64,000 bases of DNA. It comes from Pseudomonas sp. G34. Its GTDB lineage: Bacteria > Pseudomonadota > Gammaproteobacteria > Pseudomonadales > Pseudomonadaceae. The stretch spans positions 62,001 to 126,000 of the forward strand of contig NZ_JAVHZV010000018.1 of the NCBI RefSeq assembly GCF_031119625.1, given 5' to 3'. Position 1 is the stretch's first letter, and every line of letters starts with the position of its first letter. A program made the translations under genes and the position numbers. Positions 54,818-63,700 of the stretch are shown piece by piece. Under the pieces are notes generated by a model. That model was not told the origin of the DNA. It saw only the letters and a list, made by a program, of their open reading frames with translations, and searched no databases.

Positions 54818-55972
54818 GTGCTCGACGGTCAACCTGTCGCCGTCTTCCAACCTTTCATCGATACCGCCAACGGGCAAATCGCCGGCGTCGAGGCGCTGGC
54901 CCGTTTGCGCGATGCGCAGGGGCGCCTGCATTCCGCCGGCCCCTTGTTCGCCGACCCGAAAACACCTGCCGCGGCCCTGCGCAGGCTTGACCGGGCCATT
55001 CGCGAGCAGGCCTTCGCGCGCTTTCATGCGGCCCCCGCCCACTGGTTCCTGAGCGTGAATATCTCCCCTCGCTGGATCGGCCGCTTGCGCCCCGCACAGG
55101 CGCTGCCAAGCCTCAAGCAACTGGCAAGCAGCGGCATCGCTGCACAGCGTGTGGTGTTCGAGATAACCGAGCTGGGTGGTGCCAGTGCACGGCTTGCCGC
55201 CGTGGCCGCTCGCTACCGCGAGGCCGGAGTGCGCATTGCCATCGATGATTTCGGTGCAGGCTATTCGCAACTCGACCGTGTGCTGGCGCTGCGCCCCGAT
55301 ATTCTCAAACTCGACATGCGCCTGTTTCAGGAGGCGGCCCGCGGCGGGCCCAGTGGAGAGGTGGTCAAGGCGCTGGCGCTGATGGCGGAAAAGACCGGCT
55401 GCTGGATCATCGCTGAAGGTGTGGAGACCGAGGCCGAACTGCATTTCGCGCTGGAGTGCGGCGCCCGTTTTGTACAGGGCTACCTGTTCGCGAAACCGGA
55501 GCTGGAGTTCTTCGATAGCGACGCGTTCGTCGAGCACTTCGCCAGGTTGCGCGACGCCTATGTACAGAACAAGCTCGCCGAGCGCCTGCGCCTCATGGCG
55601 TTGCGCAGGCAGCTCGCCGAGCTGTTCACGCAGCTGAAAAGCGACACCCAGTCGCTCGCGCCCGCAGTCACGCCAGCCACCTACCCATGGCTGCTGCGCC
55701 TTTACCAATGCGACAGGCATGGCACCCAGATCACCCCGAACCTGGAATGGCGCGATGGCAGGTGGCAAGCCGATGATCGCTACCTGGGCCACAACTGGTC
55801 CTGGCGCCCCTACTTCTATCAGTTGCTGGCCGAAGGCTGGGACGAGCGCCGCCTGATCCTGTCCAACACCTACCGCGACGCCACGACCAACCAGTATTGC
55901 CTGACCGCCGGGCAGTTCATCGAGGATGGCGCGCGCCTGCTGCTGGTCGATATCGACGCCAGTGGACTTTAG
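54818..55972 (+). CDS. EAL-domain c-di-GMP phosphodiesterase-like protein
   Basis: A 384-residue protein. The EAL domain spans about 10-250: EAL in GVEALARLR, WFLSVNISPRW, VFEITE, IDDFGAGYSQLD, KLDM, IIAEGVETEAEL and GYLFAKP. The catalytic residues seem complete. A C-terminal PAS/Cache-like region (about 265-380) follows and could sense a ligand. There is no GGDEF domain and no membrane segment. It would hydrolyse c-di-GMP and so favour motility. The start is given as GTG 54818 because AAGGA lies 8 nt upstream; an in-frame ATG at 54809 is the alternative. Confidence 0.9.
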   Translation: MLDGQPVAVFQPFIDTANGQIAGVEALARLRDAQGRLHSAGPLFADPKTPAAALRRLDRAIREQAFARFHAAPAHWFLSVNISPRWIGRLRPAQALPSLKQLASSGIAAQRVVFEITELGGASARLAAVAARYREAGVRIAIDDFGAGYSQLDRVLALRPDILKLDMRLFQEAARGGPSGEVVKALALMAEKTGCWIIAEGVETEAELHFALECGARFVQGYLFAKPELEFFDSDAFVEHFARLRDAYVQNKLAERLRLMALRRQLAELFTQLKSDTQSLAPAVTPATYPWLLRLYQCDRHGTQITPNLEWRDGRWQADDRYLGHNWSWRPYFYQLLAEGWDERRLILSNTYRDATTNQYCLTAGQFIEDGARLLLVDIDASGL

Positions 55973-56089
55973 TGGATACGGCCTTGCAGTTGCCCGAATG
56001 AACAGGGAAGCTAGCGGGCATTCGCCTGTGCGGCTCCGCTGGCAAGAGCGCACATCTTTGACCCGCGGTACCCGGTAAAGGAAGCACGC

Positions 56090-57421
56090 TTGGACTGGCA
56101 AACACTGCTCACCCGTGAACGTCTCGGCAAACCGTCGGCCAGCGCCGATGAACTGGGACGCAGCCCTTTCCACAAGGATCACGACCGGATCATCTTCTCC
56201 GGCGCCTTTCGCCGCCTGGGCCGCAAGACCCAGGTGCATCCGGTATCCAGCAACGACCACATCCACACCCGCCTGACCCACTCGCTGGAAGTCAGTTGCG
56301 TGGGCCGCTCGCTGGGCATGCGGGTTGGCGAAATGCTGCGCAGCGAGCTGCCGGCCTGGTGCGAGCCCAGCGACCTGGGCATGGTGGTGCAATCGTCCTG
56401 CCTGGCCCACGACATCGGCAACCCGCCGTTCGGCCACTCCGGCGAAGACGCCATCCGCCACTGGTTCCAGCAGGCCGCCGGGCGTGGCTGGCTGGACGCC
56501 ATGAGCGACGCCGAGCGCGGCGACTTTCTCAGCTTCGAAGGCAACGCCCAGGGTTTTCGCGTGCTCACCCAGCTGGAGTACCACCAGTTCGATGGCGGCA
56601 CGCGGCTCACCTACGCCACCCTTGGCGCCTACCTGAAGTACCCCTGGACCTCGCGGCATGCCGAGGCACTGGGCTACAAGAAGCACAAGTTCGGCTGCTA
56701 CCAGAGCGAACTGCCGCTGCTCGAACAGATCGCCAGCAAGCTGGGCCTGCCGCTGCTCGAGGAGCAGCGCTGGGCGCGCCATCCCCTGGTTTACCTGATG
56801 GAGGCCGCTGACGATATCTGCTACGGCCTGATCGACCTGGAAGACGGCCTGGAAATGGAGCTGCTCGACTACGCCGAAGTGGAGTCGCTGCTGCTCGATC
56901 TGGTCGGCGACGACCTGCCGGAAACCTACCGCCAGCTCGGCCCCCGGGACTCGCGTCGGCGCAAGCTGGCGATCCTGCGTGGCAAGGCCATCGAACACCT
57001 GACCAACTCGGCCGCCCAGGCCTTCGTCGAGCAGCAGCCCAGCCTGCTGGCAGGCCGCCTGGAAGGCGACCTGGTCGAGCACATGCACGGCCCGGCCAAG
57101 CACTGCGTACAAGCGGCCAAGGCCATGGCCCGCGAGAAGATCTTCCAGGACAAGCGCAAGACGCTGCACGAGATCGGCGCCTACACCACCTTGGAAATTC
57201 TCCTCAATGCCTTCTGCGGTGCGGCGCTGGAACAACACGGCGGGCGCACGCCGTCATTCAAGAACCGTCGCATCCTCGACCTGCTGGGCCATAACGCGCC
57301 CGACCCGCACTGGCCGCTGTACCGCTCGTTCCTGCGCATGATCGACTTCATCGCCGGCATGACCGACAGCTACGCCACCGAAATGGCGCGGGAAATGACC
57401 GGTCGCTCGAGTCCGGTCTGA
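56090..57421 (+). CDS. dgt: dGTP triphosphohydrolase-like HD-domain protein
   Basis: A 443-residue HD-domain nucleotidase. [25 protein letters not shown] (first His) and [17 protein letters not shown] (HD) are in order, and [18 protein letters not shown] holds the last Asp. It cleaves dGTP (or other dNTPs) to nucleoside and triphosphate, affecting dNTP pools. Start is TTG at 56090 with AAGGA 8 nt upstream. A FUSC-like gene follows after 2 nt. Confidence 0.92.
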   Translation: MDWQTLLTRERLGKPSASADELGRSPFHKDHDRIIFSGAFRRLGRKTQVHPVSSNDHIHTRLTHSLEVSCVGRSLGMRVGEMLRSELPAWCEPSDLGMVVQSSCLAHDIGNPPFGHSGEDAIRHWFQQAAGRGWLDAMSDAERGDFLSFEGNAQGFRVLTQLEYHQFDGGTRLTYATLGAYLKYPWTSRHAEALGYKKHKFGCYQSELPLLEQIASKLGLPLLEEQRWARHPLVYLMEAADDICYGLIDLEDGLEMELLDYAEVESLLLDLVGDDLPETYRQLGPRDSRRRKLAILRGKAIEHLTNSAAQAFVEQQPSLLAGRLEGDLVEHMHGPAKHCVQAAKAMAREKIFQDKRKTLHEIGAYTTLEILLNAFCGAALEQHGGRTPSFKNRRILDLLGHNAPDPHWPLYRSFLRMIDFIAGMTDSYATEMAREMTGRSSPV

Positions 57422-57423
57422 GC

Positions 57424-58536
57424 ATGGGCCAGGTATTCAGGCAGCTGTTCAGCTGGCATGCCGGGCCACCCGCCTGGGGCTCGGCGGTGGTCGCCGGGCT
57501 GGGTTGTGCACTGCCGCTGCTGCTCGGTTTGTTCAGCGCCCACCCGGGGTTCCTGTGGGCCTCGGTTGGCGCCTTCCAGGCCGCCCAGGCCAATCCGCTG
57601 CACCGCTTCGGCATGTTGCGCATGCTGCTGCTCACCGGCCTGGGGGCGTGCAGTGCCGGCCTGGGTTTCTGGTCGGCCACCCATCCACTGATCAGCCTGT
57701 CGCTGTTCGCCGGCTTCGGCCTGCTGCTGGCCTGGCTGCAGCGCTTTGGCACCGAAGCCGGCAAGCTGGGTATCGGCCTGACGGTGTGCCTGTGCCTGGG
57801 CCAAGGCCAATACGGCAGCAGCATGCTCAACAACCCCAACGCCATCGCCATGCTGTTCATGCTCGGCGGGCTCTGGGTGATGCTCCTGGCATTCGGCCTG
57901 CGTGGCCTGCATGGCTTGCGCATGTGGCCACACATGCCGCGCCTGATCAGCCTGCTCAAGGTGCTGCGCCGCCACGCCGGGCGCCAGTCCCGCCAGCAAT
58001 GGGGCCTGTACGCGCTGGGCTGCACGCTGGCGGTGTCCATGGCCGGCTTGATCGTCAACCTGGCGCACCTGCAGCGCGGCTACTGGCTGACCCTGGCGGT
58101 GGTGACCACCTTGCAGCTGGAATTCCGCGGCAGCCTGGTGCGGGCGCTGCAGGCGAGCATGGCCAGCCTGACCGCCGCCGGCCTGCTGATCCTGTTCGGC
58201 CATAGCCTGCAGAGCCCGCCGCTGATGGTAGCCATCATGCTGCCGCTGATCATGCTCAGCCGCGCCCTGCAGGCCAACCACTACGGCCTGTTCGTGCTGC
58301 AGACGACGGTCTGTTTCGTGCTCCTGGCCGAGAGCCTGGCCAAGGATTGGCACCTGCCGCAGGTACGCCTGTTCAACGTCACCCTGGGTATCCTGCTGAC
58401 CCTGTTCATCGCCCTGCTGATGCACGGCCTGCGCCAGTGGCTGGATAACCGCGAAGCCGCCAGGCAACGCGCCACGGCGATCAGCGAACGAGCGCCGGCG
58501 CAGCAATCGGAAACGAAGGTAGCGAGTGACGAGTGA
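57424..58536 (+). CDS. FUSC-family inner-membrane protein
   Basis: A 370-residue protein with about ten hydrophobic segments in two similar halves, typical of the fusaric-acid-resistance/YccS superfamily but lacking the large cytoplasmic domain. RGYWLTLAVVTTLQLEFRGSLVRALQ is the clearest signature. It may export aromatic acids or other compounds. It starts 2 nt after the dgt stop, so both are on one mRNA. Confidence 0.8.
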   Translation: MGQVFRQLFSWHAGPPAWGSAVVAGLGCALPLLLGLFSAHPGFLWASVGAFQAAQANPLHRFGMLRMLLLTGLGACSAGLGFWSATHPLISLSLFAGFGLLLAWLQRFGTEAGKLGIGLTVCLCLGQGQYGSSMLNNPNAIAMLFMLGGLWVMLLAFGLRGLHGLRMWPHMPRLISLLKVLRRHAGRQSRQQWGLYALGCTLAVSMAGLIVNLAHLQRGYWLTLAVVTTLQLEFRGSLVRALQASMASLTAAGLLILFGHSLQSPPLMVAIMLPLIMLSRALQANHYGLFVLQTTVCFVLLAESLAKDWHLPQVRLFNVTLGILLTLFIALLMHGLRQWLDNREAARQRATAISERAPAQQSETKVASDE

Positions 58537-58561
58537 GCCGCGTAGCGCGGTACAAAAGAAA

Positions 58562-58581
58562 AGGGCCTCGAATGAGGCCCT
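58562..58581 (-). terminator. Terminator of yggL
   Basis: AGGGCCTC and GAGGCCCT pair around GAAT. On the minus strand the stem is followed by TTTCTTTTG. It lies 8 nt after the yggL stop and between convergent genes. Confidence 0.88.
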
Positions 58582-58588
58582 CGGTGGA

Positions 58589-58933
58589 TCAGGAAGCCGA
58601 GTTGATCTCTTTTTCCGGGTACCACACGTCCAGCAGCGGGCTGACGCTGAAATCGACCAGCTCGGAACGGCCCTTGAGCCAGGCTTCCACGGCGGCACGT
58701 TGTTCTTCGCTGACCGAACCACGCTTGGCCAGACACACCAGGCCGTAGTCGTCACCGCCAACATAGCCCAGGCCGTTGGCGTTCATCGCGTCGCTCAGGA
58801 AGGCATCGAGGAAGGCGTCGACCGCTTCATCGCTCAGGTCTTCCTTGAAAGTCAGGTTCAGCTCGAAACCCAGCTCCTGAAACTCGTCCACACAGAGTTT
58901 CTTGCGCAGACGACGGGAACGATTGGTAGCCAT
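58589..58933 (-). CDS. yggL: YggL (DUF469) ribosome-associated protein
   Basis: A 114-residue protein beginning MATNRSRRLRKKLCVDEFQE, with the YggL/DUF469 core FELNLTFKEDLSDEAVDAFLDAFLSDAMNANGLGYVGG. YggL is reported to bind the 50S subunit. The start at 58933 matches the family; the extra upstream frame is not conserved. Divergent from dacB. Confidence 0.92.
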   Translation of the reverse strand: MATNRSRRLRKKLCVDEFQELGFELNLTFKEDLSDEAVDAFLDAFLSDAMNANGLGYVGGDDYGLVCLAKRGSVSEEQRAAVEAWLKGRSELVDFSVSPLLDVWYPEKEINSAS

Positions 58934-59142
58934 GGGTATAGATCCTTGCAGAGTGATAACGCGCGGCACTCTACCAGTTTCGTGGCGGCGATGCCCGCCG
59001 ACCGACGAAAAATCCCCCGTGCTGCTGCGGCGACGGCCGGCATTGGATCGGCGGCCATAAAATCCCCCAATCACGGCCCCTTGGCGGCCATCTCATGGGG
59101 CATAATGCGCGGCATCGTCCCAAACCGCTGTGGGAGCTCGTA

Positions 59143-60621
59143 ATGCGATTTTCCGTTGTACCCGCTGTTCGGAGGCTACGCATCCTCCGCCCTCTGGCTT
59201 TCGCCTGCCTCGTCCTGCCCACGGCCCTGCCTGCCCATGCAGCCATCAGCGCCAACCTTCCGGAAAGCGTGACCAAGAGCCTGAAGGCCAACAAGATCGG
59301 CCAGCAGTCGCTGTCGGTGGTGACCCTGCCGCTCAACGGCCCGGGCAATGGCACCATTTTCAATGCCGATGTGTCGGTGAACCCGGCCTCGACCATGAAG
59401 CTGATCACCACCTTCGCAGCCCTGGAGATACTTGGCCCGACCTTCCAGTGGAAGACCGAGTTCTACACCGACGGCCAGCTCAAGGACGGCGTGCTCAACG
59501 GCAACCTGTACCTCAAGGGTGGCGGCGATCCCAAGCTGAACATGGAAAAGCTCTGGTTGATGCTGCGTGACCTGCGTGCCAACGGCGTGCGCCAGGTGAC
59601 CGGCGACCTCGTGCTCGACCGCAGCCACTTCGTGCAACCGGATCTGCCGGCCTTCAATGATGATGGTGGCGATGCCAACAAGCCCTATCTGGTCACCCCC
59701 GATTCGCTGCTGGTCAACCTCAAGGCGCTGCGCTTCATCGCCCGTGCCGAGAATGGCAAGGTCACGGTAGCCGCCGAGCCGCCCCTGGCCGGGTTGACCC
59801 TGGACAACCAGGTCAAGGTGCTCAAGGCCGGCAAATGCCCGGCCTGGCCGGATGTGCGCTACAACCCGGTCAAGGAATTCGACGGCACCCGGGTGATCGT
59901 CACTGGCCAGCTGACCGACGGCTGCAGCGCCCAGACCTACCTGTCACTGCTCGATCACCCGGCTTATGCCGCCGGTGCGGTACGGGCGATCTTCGGCGAG
60001 CTGGGCGGCAGCATCATGGGCAAGGACCGCCAGGCCGACGTGCCGAAGAGCGCCACCCTGCTGGCCCGCGCCTTCTCGCCAGACCTGGTGGAGATCATCC
60101 GCGACATCAACAAGTACAGTAACAACACCATGGCCCGCCAGCTGTTCCTCAGCATCGGCGCGCAGAACCGCAACGAGGCGGATGTCGACGATGCCCACGC
60201 CGCACAACGGGTGATTCGCGCCTGGCTGGCCCGCAAGGGCATCACCGCACCGCAACTGGTGATGGAAAACGGCTCCGGGCTGTCCCGCGCCGAACGCATC
60301 AGCGCTCGGGAAATGGGCCGCATCCTCGAGGCGGCATGGAAGAGCCCCTATGCCGCCGAGTTCATCAGCTCGATGCCGATCGTCGCGCTGGACGGCACCA
60401 TGCGCAAACGCCTGCGCAACACGCCGATGGCCGGCCAGGCGCACATCAAGACCGGCACCCTGAACAACGTGCGCGCCATCGCCGGCTTCAGCCGCGACAG
60501 CAACGGCAACAGCTGGGCCGTGGTGGCCATCCTCAACGACCCGAAACCCTGGGGCGCCTCGGTGATTCTCGATCAGGTGCTGCTCGACCTCTATAAGCAG
60601 CCGAAGAGCGCCGCCAGATAA
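59143..60621 (+). CDS. dacB: D-alanyl-D-alanine carboxypeptidase/endopeptidase (PBP4)
   Basis: A 492-residue class C penicillin-binding protein. Signal peptide ends near AHA (residue 33). The active-site motifs are STMK at 83-86, SNN in INKYSNNTMARQ, and KTG in AHIKTGTLNNV. The region between SxxK and SxN is the long insert of PBP4. It trims cell-wall peptides in the periplasm. GGGAGC precedes the ATG at 59143. Confidence 0.95.
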   Translation: MRFSVVPAVRRLRILRPLAFACLVLPTALPAHAAISANLPESVTKSLKANKIGQQSLSVVTLPLNGPGNGTIFNADVSVNPASTMKLITTFAALEILGPTFQWKTEFYTDGQLKDGVLNGNLYLKGGGDPKLNMEKLWLMLRDLRANGVRQVTGDLVLDRSHFVQPDLPAFNDDGGDANKPYLVTPDSLLVNLKALRFIARAENGKVTVAAEPPLAGLTLDNQVKVLKAGKCPAWPDVRYNPVKEFDGTRVIVTGQLTDGCSAQTYLSLLDHPAYAAGAVRAIFGELGGSIMGKDRQADVPKSATLLARAFSPDLVEIIRDINKYSNNTMARQLFLSIGAQNRNEADVDDAHAAQRVIRAWLARKGITAPQLVMENGSGLSRAERISAREMGRILEAAWKSPYAAEFISSMPIVALDGTMRKRLRNTPMAGQAHIKTGTLNNVRAIAGFSRDSNGNSWAVVAILNDPKPWGASVILDQVLLDLYKQPKSAAR

Positions 60622-60634
60622 TGGTATGAGGTAC

Positions 60635-60695
60635 CCCGGGTCGAGCCTAGCGACACCCGGGGGATCGCCCTGGGTATCGCTACGCTCAACCCAGG
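60635..60695. repeat. BIME-like paired palindrome, copy 2
   Basis: The same structure as at 18451-18510, in the same orientation: units at 60635-60661 and 60669-60695, 7 nt apart, with stems CCCGGGT/ACCCGGG and CCTGGGT/ACCCAGG. It lies between the dacB and rlmKL stops. The two copies differ at only a few positions across the units. Confidence 0.82.
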
Positions 60696-60719
60696 CTACG
60701 GTTTTCTATCGTTGCGGCG

Positions 60720-62966
60720 TTACTTGGCCATCACCTTCCAGGCGCGGTGGATCTTGGCGTTGCGCGCGAAGTCCGGATCGATGGTCTGGGCGGTAATTTC
60801 CTCGACCTGATAACGCGCCGGCAACTGCTCGTCGAGGGCGAACTTGCGGAAGTTGTTGGAGAAATACAGCACGCCGCCCGGCGCCAGGCGCGCCATGGCC
60901 ATGTCCAGCAACTGCACGTGGTCGCGCTGCACGTCGAACACGCCTTCCATGCGCTTGGAATTGGAGAAGGTCGGCGGGTCGATGAAGATCAGCTCGTACT
61001 CGCCACGGTCGTCGGCCAGCCAGCTCATCACGTCGCCCTGCTCCAGGCGGTTCTTGTCCGAGAAACCATTGAGCGACAGATTGCGGCGCGCCCAGTCCAG
61101 GTAGGTTTTCGACAGGTCGACGCTGGTGGTGCTGCGCGCGCCACCCTTGGCCGCATGCACGGATGCCGTGGCGGTGTAGCAGAACAGGTTGAGGAAGCGC
61201 TTGCCGGCGGCCTCCTTCTGGATGCGCAGGCGCAGCGGGCGGTGGTCGAGGAACAGCCCGGTATCCAGGTAATCGGTGAGGTTGACCAGCAGCTTGATGC
61301 CGCCCTCCTTCACCTCCATGAACTGCCCCTGGACCGCCTGGCGCTCGTACTGCTTGCTGCCGCTCTGCCGCTCGCGGCGCTTGATCACCACCTTGCTCTT
61401 GTCGATGCCGAGCGCCTGGGGAATCGCCGCCAGGGCATCGAACAGCCGCGCCTGGGCCTTTTCCGGGTCGATCGAACGCGGCGCCGCGTATTCCTGCACA
61501 TGCACCCAGTCGTGGTACAGGTCGATGGCCAGGGCGTACTCGGGCATGTCGGCATCGTAGAGGCGGTAGCAGTCGACGCCTTCGCGGCGCGCCCATTTGC
61601 CGAGCTGCTTGAGGTTCTTCTGCAGGCGGTTGGCGAACATCTGCCCGCCCTCGCTCAGGCGCGCCTGCTCGACCGGCGCTGGGGCCGGCTTGATCGGGTT
61701 GCCGTTGCGGTTGAGCTTGGGCGCCTCGGCCTGCAACTCATTCTGCTCGCGTTCACGTTCGCGCTGCTCCGGCGTGCGCCGCTCGCCGGTGACGAACTGC
61801 TCGGGCTGCACCTTGATCAGCAGCAGTTTGCACGGCAAGGCGCCGTTCCAGAACGAATACTGCTTGTGGCTGCGGATGCCCATCCGCTTGCCCAGATCGG
61901 GCGCACCGGTGAACACCGCTGCCTCCCAGCCCATGCAGGCCTGGCGCAGGCGCTCGCCGAGGTTCTGGTAGAGGTACAGCAGGCTGGCCTCGTCGCCCAG
62001 GCGCTCGCCGTAGGGCGGGTTGCTGATCACCAGCCCCTTCTGGTTCTGGTCCGGGCGCGGCTCGAAGGTCGCCACCTCGCCCTGGTAGACCTTGATCCAG
62101 TCGCTCAACCCGGCGCGGTCGATGTTGTTGCGCGCCGGCTGGATGAGTCGCGGGTCGGCTTCGTAGCCACGAATCCATAGCGGCGGCTTGGCCATACCGG
62201 CTGCAGCGCGCTCCTCGGCTTCGGCACGCAGGCGGCTCCAGGTGGCCGGCACATGACCCAGCCAGTTGCTGAAGCCCCACTGCTCGCGCGTCAGATTCGG
62301 CGCGATATCGGCGGCGATCATCGCCGCCTCGACCAGGAAGGTGCCCACGCCGCACATCGGGTCGGCCAACGCGCCACCCTCGGCGGCGATCCGCGGCCAG
62401 CCGGCGCGGATCAGCACGGCAGCGGCCAGGTTCTCTTTCAACGGCGCCGCACCCTGCTGCAGGCGGTAGCCGCGCTGGTGCAGGCTGTGGCCGGAGAGAT
62501 CCAGGGAGAGGATCGCTTCGCCACGATCCAGGCGCAGGTGCACGCGCAGATCCGGGTTGAGCTTGTCCACCGAGGGGCGAGTGCCGTCGGCCTGGCGCAG
62601 CTTGTCGACGATGGCGTCCTTGACCTTCAAGGCGCCGAAGTGGGTGTTGTCGATCCCCGAGCCATTACCACTGAACTCCACGGCCAGGCTGCCACTGGGC
62701 TCCAGGTGCTCGAACCAGTCGACACCGAGCACGCCCTCATAAAGGCTCTCGGCATCGCGCACCGGGAAGCGCGCCAGCACCAGCAGCACCCGGTTGGCCA
62801 GTCGTGACCACAGGCACAGGCGATACGCCGTCTCCATGCTGGCCAGGCCGCGAATTGCCGAGGTGTGCTCGCGGGCCTCGTTGAGGCCCAGCGCCTTGGC
62901 TTCCTCGAGCAACAGGCCTTCGAGCCCCTTGGGGCACGTGAGGAAGAGTTCGTTATCGTCCGACAT
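60720..62966 (-). CDS. rlmKL: Bifunctional 23S rRNA methyltransferase RlmKL
   Basis: A 748-residue fusion. The N-terminal half has a THUMP domain and the RlmL domain (m2G2445; motif VISNPPYGERLG). The C-terminal half is the RlmK-like domain (m7G2069; FLNLFCYTATASVHAAKGG, FIDPPTFSNSKRM). Start at 62966 (MSDDNELFLTCPKGLEGLL) fits the family. Divergent from rmf, a neighbour also known elsewhere in the genus. Confidence 0.95.
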   Translation of the reverse strand: MSDDNELFLTCPKGLEGLLLEEAKALGLNEAREHTSAIRGLASMETAYRLCLWSRLANRVLLVLARFPVRDAESLYEGVLGVDWFEHLEPSGSLAVEFSGNGSGIDNTHFGALKVKDAIVDKLRQADGTRPSVDKLNPDLRVHLRLDRGEAILSLDLSGHSLHQRGYRLQQGAAPLKENLAAAVLIRAGWPRIAAEGGALADPMCGVGTFLVEAAMIAADIAPNLTREQWGFSNWLGHVPATWSRLRAEAEERAAAGMAKPPLWIRGYEADPRLIQPARNNIDRAGLSDWIKVYQGEVATFEPRPDQNQKGLVISNPPYGERLGDEASLLYLYQNLGERLRQACMGWEAAVFTGAPDLGKRMGIRSHKQYSFWNGALPCKLLLIKVQPEQFVTGERRTPEQREREREQNELQAEAPKLNRNGNPIKPAPAPVEQARLSEGGQMFANRLQKNLKQLGKWARREGVDCYRLYDADMPEYALAIDLYHDWVHVQEYAAPRSIDPEKAQARLFDALAAIPQALGIDKSKVVIKRRERQSGSKQYERQAVQGQFMEVKEGGIKLLVNLTDYLDTGLFLDHRPLRLRIQKEAAGKRFLNLFCYTATASVHAAKGGARSTTSVDLSKTYLDWARRNLSLNGFSDKNRLEQGDVMSWLADDRGEYELIFIDPPTFSNSKRMEGVFDVQRDHVQLLDMAMARLAPGGVLYFSNNFRKFALDEQLPARYQVEEITAQTIDPDFARNAKIHRAWKVMAK

Positions 62967-63389
62967 CAGAAATCCAGTGCCCGAAGGCGGTAATGGGTTT
63001 GGCCCAGTGGTGGGCGCAACCAAAAATAAGTGACAAGAAGTCGCAATGCGACCCTTCGTCTGAATAAATTGCAGCTGCAATCGATAGCCATTCACGATGG
63101 CAAAACACCAGCAACGTTCACACAAGCCGCTGGTAGCGCGGGTTTCAGCCAGCAACGCGGCTAGCAGCTGAAAAGCTTATGGCCTCACCCTCGAAAGCGT
63201 TACGTCCTTATGACAAATCGATCATTCACAGCGCATCGCACATTCGATAGAAATCTACCCAGGCCGTCGTCGCAATGACGTCGGCACATGGAGGCTCGCG
63301 ACGCCGGCAGCGGACTCCAACGGCAGACCTTCTGCCTGACCTTCCAAAGGTCTACGGGACATACAGTCAACAAGTGAGGGCAACACCCT
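62967..63389. other. 423-bp divergent region between rlmKL and rmf
   Basis: No ORF with gene-like features. It must hold the promoters of rlmKL and of the growth-phase-regulated rmf, and the long rmf leader. I could not pick a clear -35/-10 pair. It is less GC-rich than its flanks. Confidence 0.5.
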
Positions 63390-63605
63390 ATGAGAAGACT
63401 TAAGCGTGATCCGTTAGAAAAAGCATTTTTGCGCGGCTATCAGTACGGTATCAGTGGTAAATCCCGCGAGCTGTGTCCTTTCACTCTTCCGTCCGTGCGT
63501 CAAGCCTGGCTCAATGGCTGGCGTGAAGGCCGCGGTGACAACTGGGACGGTTTGACCGGCACTGCCGGTATCCATCGACTCAACGAACTTCGCGCTGTCG
63601 GCTAA
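63390..63605 (+). CDS. rmf: Ribosome modulation factor
   Basis: A 71-residue basic protein with the Rmf core RDPLEKAFLRGYQYGISGKS and CPFTLPSVRQAWLNGWREGR. Rmf dimerises 70S ribosomes to 100S in stationary phase. It is longer than the E. coli protein at the C-terminus, as in other pseudomonads. A strong terminator follows. Confidence 0.95.
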   Translation: MRRLKRDPLEKAFLRGYQYGISGKSRELCPFTLPSVRQAWLNGWREGRGDNWDGLTGTAGIHRLNELRAVG

Positions 63606-63663
63606 AGCCAAGGACCTACCGACTTCACCAAGCACGCTCCATCCGAGCGGCGGGCGAGAGCCC

Positions 63664-63689
63664 AGGGCTCCCTTAGGGAGCCCTTTTTA
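63664..63689. terminator. Rho-independent terminator of rmf
   Basis: AGGGCTCCC and GGGAGCCCT pair around TTA, followed on the plus strand by TTTTTATT. It also lies directly after the convergent pyrD. Confidence 0.93.
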
Positions 63690-63700
63690 TTGCCCGTGAT

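Noticed and set aside
54803..57238. 811-codon open frame on the minus strand across the EAL and dgt genes
   Set aside because: It spans two unrelated plus-strand genes and their gap, with shadow composition and no recognisable domain.
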